From NCBI RefSeq assembly GCF_027568515.1, contig NZ_JANKZF010000040.1:1-38648 (forward strand): a stretch of 38,648 bases of DNA. Reading direction: 5' to 3'. This document shows positions 1 through 8,319 of the stretch, in pieces. The first letter of the stretch is position 1, and the number at the start of each line of letters is the position of its first letter. Position numbers and translations under genes: made by a program. Under the pieces are notes generated by a model, which was given only the letters and a program-made list of their open reading frames with translations, was not told the origin of the DNA and searched no databases. This DNA is from Arthrobacter sp. HY1533. GTDB lineage: Bacteria > Actinomycetota > Actinomycetes > Actinomycetales > Micrococcaceae.

Positions 1-1
1 C

Positions 2-115
2 ACCAGCAACATCCAACGCACCCAAGCCCTTGACCCATGGCTCAACCACTACAACAATGAACGCATCCACACCAGCACCGGAACAACACCCATCAACCGA
101 GTGTCACCAACGTGA
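2..115 (+). CDS. Transposase (integrase-core type, IS481-like), C-terminal end only
   Basis: This is an open frame entering from the left edge and stopping at a TGA at 113-115; only 37 residues are visible. The tail carries the pattern HYNNERIHTSTGTTPINR, the usual C-terminal signature of DDE integrase-core (rve_3) transposases of the IS481 and IS3 groups, where a YNxxRPH-like stretch is followed by a PxxR motif. The catalytic DDE residues lie outside the window, so activity cannot be judged. Its presence marks a mobile element ending just before the racemase gene. The exact IS family is inferred from this short tail only. Confidence 0.7.
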   Translation, partial: TSNIQRTQALDPWLNHYNNERIHTSTGTTPINRVSPT

Positions 116-143
116 TGGCCAGGTACAACTAGTCCCCACGCCC

Positions 144-176
144 GTCTAGTAAATCGCTGACGCGATTTACTAGACA
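144..176. repeat. Perfect 14-bp inverted repeat, possible IS right end
   Basis: The arms at 144-157 (gtctagtaaatcgc) and 162-175 are exact reverse complements around a 4-base centre, tgac. The element lies about 30 bases after the transposase stop. Read from the right, the sequence starts with TGTCTAG, and TG...CA ends are common for this kind of IS, so position 176 may be the right terminus. It could instead be a transcription terminator or a simple palindrome. The left end of the element is outside the window, so no terminal-repeat comparison is possible. Confidence 0.45.
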
Positions 177-215
177 CCCGGGCGCGTGGGCCCAGCCACA
201 GCCAGCCACAGCAAC

Positions 216-267
216 AAGGCGTGTTCGACGTCGGAACTTGGGTTCCGGCGTCGAACACGCCTTTTGT
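216..267. terminator. Long hairpin with T-rich tail, bidirectional terminator candidate
   Basis: Two 22-base arms (216-237 and 242-263) pair with a single mismatch (G-U capable) around a 4-base loop, followed on the plus strand by ttttgtttt. It sits 11 bases past the end of the minus-strand racemase gene and after the plus-strand transposase, so it can stop transcription from both sides. The T tail is clearer on the plus strand. Confidence 0.65.
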
Positions 268-277
268 TTTGCCCGGC

Positions 278-970
278 TCAGCTTTCCAGTGCCAGCCGAA
301 CCGCAGCCTCCGCGTGCAGCCGTGTGGTGGCGAAGACCGGCAAAGGGGTGGCGTCCTGGTCGATGAGCAGCTCGATCTCGGTGCAGCCCAGGATGACCCC
401 CTCGGCGCCCCGGGCGGCGAGGTCCGCGATGACCGCCAGGAAGCTGGCCCGCGAGGCCTCGGAAACCACGCCCACCACGAGCTCCTCGTAGATGACCCGG
501 TGCACCAGCGTGCGGGCGGCGGCGTCGGGAACCAGCACCTGCAGCCCGTGGCCGGCGATCCGGTCCCGGTAGAAGTCCTCCTCCATGGTGAAGGCGGTGC
601 CGAGCAGCCCCACGGTCTTCAGCCCGGCGGCGGTGACGGCCTGCGCCGTGACATCGGCCAGGTGCACCAGCGGAATCGCCACGGCGTCCTCGATGGCGCC
701 GGCCACCTTGTGCATCGTGTTGGTGCACAGCACAATCATGTCCGCACCCGCGGCCTCCAACCCCAGGGCCGCATCGGCCAGCAGGTCACCGGCCGCATCC
801 CAACGGCCCGCGGCCTGGAGGGCCTCGACATCGGCAAAATCCAGCGAGGCCATGATGCAGCGGGCCGAATGCAGGCCGCCGCGCTGGTCCCGGACCAGCT
901 CGTTGATGAGGCGGTAGTAGAGCGCCGAGCTTTCCCAGCTCATGCCGCCCAGCAGTCCAATCGTCTTCAT
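278..970 (-). CDS. Aspartate/glutamate racemase family protein
   Basis: This is a 230-residue protein of the Asp/Glu/hydantoin racemase superfamily, cofactor-independent enzymes that invert an amino-acid alpha carbon using two cysteines. The N-terminus KTIGLLGGMSWESS is the family signature. The two expected catalytic cysteines are present, C82 in LCTNTMHK and C196 in LGCTEIELL. The length is normal for the family and no signal peptide is seen, so it is cytoplasmic. The substrate is probably aspartate or another acidic amino acid, but this cannot be told from sequence. It is transcribed away from the nitrilase-family gene (start 1062), with a 91-base shared upstream region. A hairpin terminator follows its stop. 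Confidence 0.85.
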   Translation of the reverse strand: MKTIGLLGGMSWESSALYYRLINELVRDQRGGLHSARCIMASLDFADVEALQAAGRWDAAGDLLADAALGLEAAGADMIVLCTNTMHKVAGAIEDAVAIPLVHLADVTAQAVTAAGLKTVGLLGTAFTMEEDFYRDRIAGHGLQVLVPDAAARTLVHRVIYEELVVGVVSEASRASFLAVIADLAARGAEGVILGCTEIELLIDQDATPLPVFATTRLHAEAAVRLALES

Positions 971-1061
971 GCTGGCATCGTACCGTGGGCCGCCATGGCC
1001 CGGCCGCCGCCGGGGCGGCTAGGCTGTATGGAAAGGCAAACCGGCGGAAGGATCCACGGCC

Positions 1062-1868
1062 ATGAAAGTCAGTGTTGGACAATTCAACCCGGGCGGCGAC
1101 GTTGCAGGGAACCTGGCCACGATGCGCCGGCTGGCACTGGCTGCCGAACAGGACGGCAGCAAGCTGGTGGTGTTCCCCGAGGAGGCAATGTTCTCCGTGG
1201 GCCGGGTGCAGGGGGACTTCACGGCGGCCGTCGATGCCCAGTGGACCACGTTCGTGAAGGGGCTGTCGCTGCTGGCCGCCGAGGTGGGCATCGCTGTGAT
1301 CGCCGGAGGCTACGAGGCCAGCGGCGAAGCGCGGCCCTACAACACCGTGGTGGCCGTGGACGGCGACGGCGGCATCCTGGGAACCTACCGCAAGCTGCAC
1401 CTCTACGACGCGTTCTCCTACCAGGAATCCACCCGGATCAAGCCCAGCGACAAGGGGGTCACGGTTGTGGAGATCGGCGGCTTCAAGGTGGGCATCATGA
1501 CCTGCTACGACATCCGGTTCCCCGAACTGGCCCGGGCCCTGGCCGTGTCCGGGGTGGACCTGCTGAGTGTTTCGGCCGCCTGGTTCAAGGGTGAGCACAA
1601 GGTGGAGCATTGGGAGACGCTGCTGAAGGCCCGCGCCATTGAAAACACCTGCTGGGTGGCGGCCGCCGGGACCTCGAGCGGGCACTGCATTGGCCACTCT
1701 GCCGTGCTGGATCCCATGGGCATCCCCGCAGCATTCCTCAATGACGAGGACGAGGGCATCGCCACGGCGGACGTCACCCACCGGCGCATCGAGGAAGTCC
1801 GTGAGTTCCTGCCCGTGTTGCGCAACCGGCGCTTCGAGAGCAGCGCCGTGGTGGTTCCGGCCGGCTGA
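1062..1868 (+). CDS. Carbon-nitrogen hydrolase (nitrilase superfamily amidohydrolase)
   Basis: This 268-residue protein belongs to the nitrilase superfamily, which hydrolyses non-peptide C-N bonds (amides, carbamoyl groups). The catalytic triad is visible: glutamate in VVFPE (E40), lysine in YRKLHLYD (K111) and cysteine in MTCYDIRFPE (C148). The CYDIRFPE motif places it near the NIT1/omega-amidase-like branch, so deaminated glutamine or similar small amides are plausible substrates. The enzyme is probably cytoplasmic. The start at 1062 is preceded by a ggaagg ribosome-binding stretch. It is divergent from the racemase and followed 62 bases later by an unrelated small gene. The exact substrate is unknown. 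Confidence 0.88.
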   Translation: MKVSVGQFNPGGDVAGNLATMRRLALAAEQDGSKLVVFPEEAMFSVGRVQGDFTAAVDAQWTTFVKGLSLLAAEVGIAVIAGGYEASGEARPYNTVVAVDGDGGILGTYRKLHLYDAFSYQESTRIKPSDKGVTVVEIGGFKVGIMTCYDIRFPELARALAVSGVDLLSVSAAWFKGEHKVEHWETLLKARAIENTCWVAAAGTSSGHCIGHSAVLDPMGIPAAFLNDEDEGIATADVTHRRIEEVREFLPVLRNRRFESSAVVVPAG

Positions 1869-1930
1869 GATTCGCCGTTGACGTGCCCATCGGCGGTGGT
1901 TAGTGTCAAGGCTAAGGGCAGGAGGAAACC

Positions 1931-2443
1931 ATGGACGACACCAGTATCTGGCAGGTGTTGGAAGCGATGTATCCGGTGGCATTGGAGGACGTGCCGCTGG
2001 ACGGTGAATGGCTGAAACCGCCGTTTGCCGACGACCCGGACGGACGGGCCATCGTGTGCAACGACGGGGACTACCAGTTCGTGGTGGTCAACCGAAAAAA
2101 CGGCGCCGTGCTCTACGTCTGCGAAGGCGAGGAGACCCTGATTGCCTCGTCCCTGGAGACCCTACCGGCCATTGTCGCCGCCTGGGCCTCCATTGACCGG
2201 GACACCGTGGGACCTGAGGACGACGAGGACTTCTCCGCCGTCAAGAAGACGTTCCAGCAGCAACTGCAGTCCATCGACCCGCCCGCGGCCGCCGCCAACG
2301 AGTTCTGGTCCCTTTACACCGATGAGCTCACCAGCGATGACTACACCGACATCGACGACGAGCCGGAGGAAGAGGAAGAACCCGAAAGCGACTCAGGCGA
2401 CAACGAACGGCCCGGCATCGACGAATCCTTCGTGGACGCCTGA
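1931..2443 (+). CDS. Hypothetical protein with strongly acidic C-terminal tail
   Basis: A 170-residue protein that I cannot place in a named family with confidence. An aggagg ribosome-binding site directly before the ATG and good codon bias support a real gene. Residues 1-90 look globular, with alternating beta-type stretches (YQFVVVNRKNGAVLYVC) and a helix (LETLPAIVAAW). This broadly resembles SMI1/KNR4 (SUKH)-like small domains, but that is only an impression. Residues 130-170 are very rich in D, E and S, including EPEEEEEPESDSGDNE, probably disordered. No signal peptide or membrane segment is present. No toxin gene is adjacent, so an immunity role is not supported by context. Confidence 0.7.
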   Translation: MDDTSIWQVLEAMYPVALEDVPLDGEWLKPPFADDPDGRAIVCNDGDYQFVVVNRKNGAVLYVCEGEETLIASSLETLPAIVAAWASIDRDTVGPEDDEDFSAVKKTFQQQLQSIDPPAAAANEFWSLYTDELTSDDYTDIDDEPEEEEEPESDSGDNERPGIDESFVDA

Positions 2444-2545
2444 CCCCACCGCCCGGACCGGGCGTACGCGACACATTAGATTTGCCGCGTGTAACTGCCG
2501 CAGGTCGAGGAGAGGTTGGGCGCCTTCGGCCGCTAGGCTCGAATC

Positions 2546-2962
2546 ATGGCACACATCAATGACCCGCAAGTGATCCGGCGGCTGCTCACAACACCAGGCC
2601 GCTGGGCCGTGGTGGGGCTGTCCAACAACCCGCTCCGCCCCGCAGTGGGTGTCTCCCTGTTCCTCCAGCAGCACCTGGGCCAGGAGATCATCCCGGTCAG
2701 CCTGAAGGGCGACGACGTGCACGGCGCCAAGGGCTACACAGCGCTTGCCGACGTCCCCGGGGCCATCGACGTGGTGGACTGCTTTGTGAACTCCGGCAAG
2801 GTGGGTGCCGTGGTTGACCAGGCCATTGCCGTCGGAGCCAAGGCCGTCTGGCTGCAGCTCGGCGTTGTCGACGAGGCCGCCGCACAACGGGCCGCGGATG
2901 CAGGCCTCGACGTGGTCATGGACACCTGCCCCAAAATCGAAGCGGCAATGCTGGGCCTTTAG
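2546..2962 (+). CDS. CoA-binding domain protein (YccU-like)
   Basis: This 138-residue single-domain protein has the Rossmann-type CoA_binding fold found in the alpha subunit of succinyl-CoA synthetase and in stand-alone proteins such as YccU. WAVVGLSNNPLRPA near the N-terminus is the nucleotide-binding loop. It is followed by the family-typical IIPVSLKG, ALADVPGAIDVVDCFV and GAKAVWLQLGVVDEAA stretches, and by a MDTCPKIE ending. The length is normal. The ligand and physiological role of this family are poorly defined. The gene stands alone, 102 bases after the acidic-tail gene and 42 bases before the deacetylase. Confidence 0.85.
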   Translation: MAHINDPQVIRRLLTTPGRWAVVGLSNNPLRPAVGVSLFLQQHLGQEIIPVSLKGDDVHGAKGYTALADVPGAIDVVDCFVNSGKVGAVVDQAIAVGAKAVWLQLGVVDEAAAQRAADAGLDVVMDTCPKIEAAMLGL

Positions 2963-3004
2963 GCCCCAACCACCGCCAGAAGCTTCAAGCCCGGAAGAGA
3001 ACAC

Positions 3005-3934
3005 ATGCCCCGCCACATGCACCAACCACGCCGCCTCGGACGCTGGGTTGGCCCGCTCGTCACCGTGCTGGCCGTCGCCCTTGTCGCGACGGGCATCTGG
3101 TGGTTCACCAGCACATTGCCGGACAATGGCGGCACCGCCAACCCTCCGGCCACCGCGCCCAGTTCAGCCGCGGCCAGCGTCACGCCGTCCGGCGTCTCCA
3201 CGGAGGGCCCAACGGCAAGTGCCACGGCGAGCCCCAGTGACGTTCCGGCGTCGTCCGCCCCCAGCACAGCGCCGGCCACCAACCCGGCCACCGGGCGCGT
3301 GGACACCCTGGGCGGGCTGGTGCCGGACTACGTGCTGCCGCCCATCGTGGACGGGCTGGCGCCGGTGTTGACCAAAGTCCCCACGGAGCAAAAAGTGGTG
3401 TTCCTGACCATCGACGACGGCGCCGTGAAGCGGGACTCGGACCTGGCCCTGCTGGAAGCGAACGGGATCAAGGCCTCGCTGTTCCTTGCCAACAACTTTG
3501 TGGCCGGCGACCCGCGGTTCTACAAGAAATACACGGCCGCCGGGCACCTCATTGAGAACCACACCATGAGCCACAACCTGGGTTTCATCAACCTCAGCTA
3601 CGAGGATCAAAAGGCCGAGATCTGCGGCATGGCCGACTTTGAGGAGCAGCAGTACGGGCGGCGCCCCGTGTTCTTCCGGCCGCCGGGCGGACCCTACACG
3701 CTGGCAACGCGGCAGGCAGTGGCAGCGTGCGGGCTGAAGGCGATCGTGGACTGGGAGACCAAGGCAAATGCCGGGAACATGGACTACCAGGTGGGTGCCG
3801 GTCTGCGCCCCGGGGACATTGTGCTGATGCACTTCCGCCCCGAATTCCCGCAGGACCTAGCCGCATTCATGGCGGCGCAGAAGGCTGCCGGGCTCAAGGT
3901 GGTGCTGCTGGAGGATTACCTCGCCACAAAGTAG
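3005..3934 (+). CDS. Polysaccharide deacetylase (NodB domain), membrane-anchored
   Basis: A 309-residue carbohydrate esterase family 4 protein that removes N-acetyl groups from glycans such as peptidoglycan or chitin-like chains. Residues 15-35 form a signal-anchor helix after a basic start (MPRHMHQPRRLGRW). Residues 40-97 are a low-complexity Ala/Pro/Ser/Thr linker, so the catalytic domain sits outside the membrane. NodB motifs are visible: TIDDG (D137, D138; the usual F is I), the metal-binding HTMSH (H186, H190), RPPGG (R225) and a late LMHF (H276). The start at 3005 has ggaagag upstream; a second ATG at 3017 is possible. It probably trims cell-wall N-acetylglucosamine, though the substrate is inferred. 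Confidence 0.88.
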   Translation: MPRHMHQPRRLGRWVGPLVTVLAVALVATGIWWFTSTLPDNGGTANPPATAPSSAAASVTPSGVSTEGPTASATASPSDVPASSAPSTAPATNPATGRVDTLGGLVPDYVLPPIVDGLAPVLTKVPTEQKVVFLTIDDGAVKRDSDLALLEANGIKASLFLANNFVAGDPRFYKKYTAAGHLIENHTMSHNLGFINLSYEDQKAEICGMADFEEQQYGRRPVFFRPPGGPYTLATRQAVAACGLKAIVDWETKANAGNMDYQVGAGLRPGDIVLMHFRPEFPQDLAAFMAAQKAAGLKVVLLEDYLATK

Positions 3935-3958
3935 GCGCCAACAGGTAGCGTTGATGCC

Positions 3959-4519
3959 ATGACGCGCATTGTTTACTACACGGCATCAACGCTCAACGGC
4001 TACCTGGCGGACCAGCATGATTCCCTGGAATGGCTGTTTGCCGTCCAGGGCACTGACGGGCCGGACATCGCCGCGTTCATGGACACCATGGGCGTCTTTG
4101 TTGAGGGTTCCTCCACCTATGAGTGGGTGCTCAAGCACGAGAACCTTCTCGCGGAGCCGGCCAAGTGGCAGCAGTATTACGGCAACAAGCCCACCTACGT
4201 GTTCACCTCGCGGACGCTTCCCGTGCCCGACGGCGCCGACGTGCGCTTAGTCAACGGGCCCGTGGCGGACGTGCTGGAGGAGATCAAGGCAGCCTCGGGA
4301 GACCTGGACGTGTGGGTTGTGGGCGGCGGCGAGCTCGCCGGTCAATTCCTGGACCTGGGCGCCCTGGATGAACTCGTTGTCACCTTTGCCCCGGCCACGC
4401 TCACGGGCGGTGCGGCGCTGCTGCCGCGCAATGTCGGCTCGGACCGCCTGACGCTGCGCACCGCCGAGCAGCGCGGCCAGTTCGCCATGCTCACGTACGA
4501 CGTCGGGCCGCTGAAGTGA
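3959..4519 (+). CDS. RibD C-terminal / dihydrofolate reductase-like protein
   Basis: A 186-residue protein of the RibD_C (bacterial bifunctional deaminase-reductase C-terminal) family, common in Actinobacteria as stand-alone NADPH-dependent reductase-like proteins. MTRIVYYTASTLNGYLAD is the characteristic beginning, VFTSRTLPVPDG follows the family middle, and DVWVVGGGELAGQFLDLGALDEL matches the conserved nucleotide-binding glycine-rich loop. It is cytoplasmic with an unknown substrate. Its stop overlaps the GTG start of the next gene by four bases, indicating translational coupling with the MmcQ/YjbR-like gene. Confidence 0.85.
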   Translation: MTRIVYYTASTLNGYLADQHDSLEWLFAVQGTDGPDIAAFMDTMGVFVEGSSTYEWVLKHENLLAEPAKWQQYYGNKPTYVFTSRTLPVPDGADVRLVNGPVADVLEEIKAASGDLDVWVVGGGELAGQFLDLGALDELVVTFAPATLTGGAALLPRNVGSDRLTLRTAEQRGQFAMLTYDVGPLK

Positions 4520-4923
4520 GCCTTGGCGCAGCAGCCCTGCGTGCAGCAGCGCTGGCCATGCCCGGAGCCTACGAGGACTACCCCTTCGGGCCGGAAACGG
4601 CAGTCTTCAAGGTCAAGGCGCCCAGCGGCGGCGGCTCGGAACGGGCCGGGAAGGTGTTTGCGCTGGGCAACCTAGACGCCGCGCCCCTGGCCATCAGCCT
4701 CAAGTGCGATCCCGAGCTGGCTCCCGCGCTGCGCGCCGCCAACCCCGGCATCATCGCCGGCTACCACTTGAACAAGCGGCACTGGAACACCGTTGACACC
4801 TCCGTGGTGGACGGGGAGGTGGTGCTGGAAATGCTGGAAGATTCATACGACCTCGTGGTGGCCGGGCTGCCCAAAAAACAACAAATTGCATTGGAGTGGA
4901 GCGCACATGCCGCCAAGGGATAG
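4516..4923 (+). CDS. MmcQ/YjbR family (DUF419-like) protein
   Basis: A 135-residue protein of the MmcQ/YjbR family, small proteins with a double-wing DNA-binding-like fold and no settled function. Typical features are the start ALAMPGAYEDYPFGPETAVFKV, FALGNLDAAPLAISLKCDPELAPALR, and the late GYHLNKRHWNTV followed by LEMLEDSYDLVVAGLP. Translation likely starts at the GTG at 4516, which overlaps the preceding stop. A 13-residue insertion with GGGSERA near residue 40 is slightly longer than usual. It overlaps the next gene by 17 bases and forms the middle member of a tightly packed trio. Confidence 0.85.
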   Translation: MSLGAAALRAAALAMPGAYEDYPFGPETAVFKVKAPSGGGSERAGKVFALGNLDAAPLAISLKCDPELAPALRAANPGIIAGYHLNKRHWNTVDTSVVDGEVVLEMLEDSYDLVVAGLPKKQQIALEWSAHAAKG

Positions 4924-5479
4924 CCGGCTGGACTACCCCCACCTTGGGTTCACTGCACTGGCGGCACACAAGTCGCCGGCCGCCGTCGACTGGCCCGCGG
5001 GATTCGCCCATGTGGACAAAACCACGGCCGTGGGCAGCGGAGCGGCCGCGTTTGCCGCCCTGGCCGAGGGCATCATGACGTGGGAGATTCAGCGCCGTTC
5101 CGGCCTGCAGGTCAAGGCCCCGGCCCGGGCCGCCGTGGGTGCCCGGATCACGAGCGGTTTCGGCGTCGGCAACTTGCGACTGCCGGTGCCGTGTGAGGTT
5201 GTTTGGGCCATGGAGCCGCAGACTGCCGAAGGGCCCGACGGCGTCGAGGTCACCATGGCGGGCTTCGGCTACGGCACCCTGCCCGGACACCCGGCACTCG
5301 GCGAGGAGGCATTCATCGCCATGCTCACGCCCGACGGCGCCGTCCACTTCCGGCTTTTGGCGTTCAGCAAGCCGGCGGGGCTGATCTTCGCGCTGGGTTC
5401 GCCCGTCACCCGGCTGACCCAGGCGGGCGTCACCCGCTCCTACCAGCAGGCCGCCCGCAACCTGACGGGCGGGTTCTAG
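4907..5479 (+). CDS. DUF1990-like family protein
   Basis: A 190-residue protein resembling the DUF1990 family, found in Actinobacteria and plants, of unknown function. The run RLDYPHLGFTALAA, the central TWEIQRRSGLQV, the phrase YGTLPGHPALGEEAF and the ending RSYQQAARNL fit that family. I place the start at the ATG at 4907 (MPPRDSRLDYPHLG), because the longer frame back to 4793 is Trp/Cys-rich, runs entirely inside the preceding gene and looks non-coding; a ggagtgg stretch precedes the chosen ATG. It overlaps the YjbR-like gene by 17 bases, so the three genes from 3959 are probably cotranscribed. Confidence 0.8.
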   Translation: MPPRDSRLDYPHLGFTALAAHKSPAAVDWPAGFAHVDKTTAVGSGAAAFAALAEGIMTWEIQRRSGLQVKAPARAAVGARITSGFGVGNLRLPVPCEVVWAMEPQTAEGPDGVEVTMAGFGYGTLPGHPALGEEAFIAMLTPDGAVHFRLLAFSKPAGLIFALGSPVTRLTQAGVTRSYQQAARNLTGGF

Positions 5480-5647
5480 GACCCGGCAATTTCGGTGCCC
5501 GGGACGCCAGCCAGCCTGGTGCCCCGGGCGCTTTTGTGCGCCCTGAAATGTCCAGCAGGGCCGCTTCCGGGTTTGGCCGGAGAACTGCGTAATAATCGGT
5601 GGGACGTGGGACATCCGACGGTGGGATGGATAACATAACTCTCGTCC

Positions 5648-5663
5648 CGTGATCCGCATCACG
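5648..5663. promoter_or_regulatory. CRP/GlxR-like operator candidate
   Basis: The palindrome cgtgatccgcatcacg has 6-base arms around a 4-base centre and matches the GTGA-N6-TCAC core of CRP-family (actinobacterial GlxR-type) sites exactly. It lies 53 bases before the ATG of the lectin-esterase at 5716, a sensible distance for promoter control. Binding is inferred only. Confidence 0.4.
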
Positions 5664-5715
5664 CACGAACAGGAGTGCCGGCAGCGGATCGATTTTCCCA
5701 CTTGAGGAGCAATTG

Positions 5716-8208
5716 ATGCGCAAAATGTCCGTGGCCCTGGCGGTTTCGGCCCTGGCACTTTCCGGGGCGGTGGTTCTTCCAGCGGGGATCCAGGGCGTGG
5801 AGGCGGCAACGCCCCCGGCAACGGTTGCCCCCGGAGCCTATTCGTTGACCAATGCGTCAACCGCCAAGAACCTCCACGTCAACGGGGTCTCAATTGCCGC
5901 TGGCGCCAAGATTGTGGAGGACGCCCCGAGGGGCACCGCCGGGCAGTCCTGGTGGGTGGCGCAAACTGCTCCGGGCGTCTACAAGCTCAGCAGCAACAAC
6001 AGCGGCCTTTGCCTGCAGGATGCCGCAACGGCTGGGGCTGCCCTGACACAGGAGACGTGTGCGGAAACGCCCGCCCAGCGATGGCGGCTGACCGCGGCGG
6101 CCGAGGGCTACACCTTGGTCAACATTGCTTCCGGGCGTGCCGCCGACGTGGGGGATGCGGCGTCCACCGACATTGTCTCCATCGCGCCCGGGGATTCTGC
6201 GTCCCAGCGCTGGACCCTTGCAAAGAACAACGTCACCCGTGTCACCGCCTGGGGAACTGCGCTGACCGACGGCGGCCCTGCCCTGACCGACAAGACCATC
6301 CGCATGGTGGTCCGCCCCAACCTGGCCGGCAATGCCCAGCGAATCACCCTGTCCAATCGTTTTGGCACCACGCCCCTGGTGGTCGGATCGGCCACTGTGG
6401 GCTACCAGGGCAGCGGGCTCAGCGCCACCTCGGCACCGTCGGCGTTCAAGTTTGGCGGAGCCACCACAGTCACCATCCCCGCGGGCGGCGAAGTGGTCAG
6501 TGACGCCTTGAACGTGCCCGTGAAGACCGACACCAACTTGCTGGTCAGCGTGTTTGTTTCGGGCACCATCCCGGTCTCCACTTATCACAACCTCGGAAGC
6601 GTCACCAATGGCATTGCCGACGGCAACCACGCAGCAGACACCGCCAATTCCAGCTTTACCCAGGGTGCATCGCAGTTCTTCTTCCTCAAGGGCATCGACG
6701 TCATCTCGGCCAACGCCAAGGGCTCCATGGTTGCCCTGGGCGACTCCATTACGGATGGCTACGGGTCAACCACCAACGGCTTCAACAACTGGCCGGCGCA
6801 GCTCGCCGACAAGATCAATGCCAGGGATTCATCGATCGCCATGGTCAACGCCGGCATCAGCTCCAACCGTGTGACCTTTGAGGCCGGCGGCGCCAAGAAC
6901 CGCGGCATGGCCGCCACCACCCGCTTTGCCTACGACGTCGCCGCAGTCCCGGGTGTGACAAGCGTGTTCCTCTTCGAGGGCATCAATGACATTCCCGACG
7001 GCGCCAGCAGCGACCGCATCATCGACGGCTACAAGAACATCATTGCCCAGGCACGTGCTGCCGGGCTGAAGATTTACGGCGCCACCATGACGCCCACGAA
7101 GGGCACTTCGTCCTTCAACGCCGCCCGTGAACTGGTGCGAACCACAGCCAACAACTGGATCATGACCAGCGGGGAGTTCGACGGCGTGGTGGACTTCTCG
7201 GCGGCAGTTGCCGACCCTGCCGACCCTGAACGCATTCTTCCTGCCTTTGACAGCGGGGACAGGATCCACCTGAATCCCGCCGGCTACGCGGCATTGTCCA
7301 GGGCTGCCGACGTTGCGCCGTTCACCCAGGTCTTCGCCCCACAGCTCAGCGGACCCGCCGAAGCCGTCACTGCCGGCACCCCTGCCCTTGTCCTGGGCAC
7401 CGCCTTTGCGGGCGGCGAGAACGTCAGCATCACGGGGGATTGCCTGGCGGTTCCCGCCACTGCCAAGGCCAACGCCGCCGGCATCTTCGCAGCCAAGCTA
7501 AACGTTAAGGCCAACTGCCCTGCCGGCAATGCAACAGCCACAGCAACCGGGGCCATTTCCAAGACGCCTGCCACGGTGACCTTCGCCGTCGCGGCTGCCC
7601 CGACTGTTGAGCCCACTGTGGAGCCCACGGTTGAGCCCACGGTTGAGCCCACGGTTGCGCCAACAGTGGCTCCGACAGTTGAGCCCACGGTGGCGCCCAC
7701 TCTTGAACCGACATCTTCTGCGACCGCGGAGCCCACGGTGCAGCCGACCGCAAGCGCGGACGGCAAGCCGGCGGGAACTTTGGGTACGGCCATTGTGTCC
7801 GTTGGGGGCGAGCTGACCATGGCTGGCCACAACTTCAAGCCTGGCACCACGGCCACGTTCACCCTCCACTCGGATCCGGTCGTCCTGGGGCAGGCTGTGG
7901 TCAAGGCTGACGGCACGGTGACGCTGACCGCCAAGCTGCCCAGCAATGTTCCGGCGGGCCTGCACACGGTGGTCATCTCGGGCACGGGCACCAACGGACA
8001 GGCTGCTGGAGTCAGCCTGGCGCTGGAAGTCAAGGCCACAGCGGGCACCGTTCCCGCCAGCACCGGAGCGGCAACACCTGCTGCGGCAAACGACGGTGAT
8101 CTGGCATCCACCGGTGCTTCCACCGCACCGCTCCTGGTGGGCGGGCTGGCCCTGCTGCTGGCAGGGGCGGTTGTAGTAGCCGGCCGTCGCCAGGGCAGCC
8201 GGGTCTAG
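5716..8208 (+). CDS. Secreted, cell-wall-anchored SGNH/GDSL esterase with ricin-type lectin domain
   Basis: An 830-residue multi-domain extracellular protein. Residues 1-31 are a signal peptide. Residues about 40-175 are a ricin-B-type lectin domain with three QxW-like repeats (QSWW, QRWR, QRWT). Residues about 180-330 are a beta-rich domain. The SGNH hydrolase follows, with GDSIT (nucleophile S344), GIND (N424) and DRIH (D515, H518). After an Ig-like segment comes a Val-Glu-Pro-Thr repeat linker (about 627-678), a small beta domain and LASTG (796-800), then a hydrophobic helix and a basic tail, the layout of a class E sortase substrate. It probably removes acyl (acetyl) groups from glycans at the cell surface; the substrate is unknown. 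The start is the ATG at 5716 after gaggag, rather than the TTG at 5713. A CRP-like site lies upstream. Confidence 0.87.
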   Translation: MRKMSVALAVSALALSGAVVLPAGIQGVEAATPPATVAPGAYSLTNASTAKNLHVNGVSIAAGAKIVEDAPRGTAGQSWWVAQTAPGVYKLSSNNSGLCLQDAATAGAALTQETCAETPAQRWRLTAAAEGYTLVNIASGRAADVGDAASTDIVSIAPGDSASQRWTLAKNNVTRVTAWGTALTDGGPALTDKTIRMVVRPNLAGNAQRITLSNRFGTTPLVVGSATVGYQGSGLSATSAPSAFKFGGATTVTIPAGGEVVSDALNVPVKTDTNLLVSVFVSGTIPVSTYHNLGSVTNGIADGNHAADTANSSFTQGASQFFFLKGIDVISANAKGSMVALGDSITDGYGSTTNGFNNWPAQLADKINARDSSIAMVNAGISSNRVTFEAGGAKNRGMAATTRFAYDVAAVPGVTSVFLFEGINDIPDGASSDRIIDGYKNIIAQARAAGLKIYGATMTPTKGTSSFNAARELVRTTANNWIMTSGEFDGVVDFSAAVADPADPERILPAFDSGDRIHLNPAGYAALSRAADVAPFTQVFAPQLSGPAEAVTAGTPALVLGTAFAGGENVSITGDCLAVPATAKANAAGIFAAKLNVKANCPAGNATATATGAISKTPATVTFAVAAAPTVEPTVEPTVEPTVEPTVAPTVAPTVEPTVAPTLEPTSSATAEPTVQPTASADGKPAGTLGTAIVSVGGELTMAGHNFKPGTTATFTLHSDPVVLGQAVVKADGTVTLTAKLPSNVPAGLHTVVISGTGTNGQAAGVSLALEVKATAGTVPASTGAATPAAANDGDLASTGASTAPLLVGGLALLLAGAVVVAGRRQGSRV
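7603..7750 (+). repeat. Codon-level tandem repeats encoding a V-E-P-T linker
   Basis: About ten imperfect copies of a 12-base unit (gag/gcg ccc acg gtt type) encode repeating VEPT/VAPT in the lectin-esterase. This is a flexible wall-spanning linker like the one in the second sialidase. Such repeats may change copy number between strains. Confidence 0.85.
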
Positions 8209-8251
8209 GGGACCACCAGTCCACTGATTCGACGTCCTCGAGTTCACGAAA

Positions 8252-8290
8252 AAGACCCCGGCCGCCTCGCAATGAGGCGACCGGGGTCTT
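8252..8290. terminator. Bidirectional terminator between lectin-esterase and purL
   Basis: Seventeen-base arms (8252-8268 and 8274-8290) pair with one mismatch around a 5-base loop. On the minus strand the stem is followed by TTTTTC, making a clear intrinsic terminator for purL; the plus-strand lectin-esterase also ends just before it. Confidence 0.85.
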
Positions 8291-8319
8291 GCAGTTCGGG
8301 CGGGACCGCCCGGAAGGTG

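Noticed and set aside
2444-2545. Possible small RNA or riboswitch in the gap
   Set aside because: No stable stem with a terminator-like tail could be seen by eye; only ordinary promoter space.
7603-7750. Short tandem repeats as a possible CRISPR-like array
   Set aside because: The unit is 12 bases with no spacers and encodes an in-frame V-E-P-T linker.
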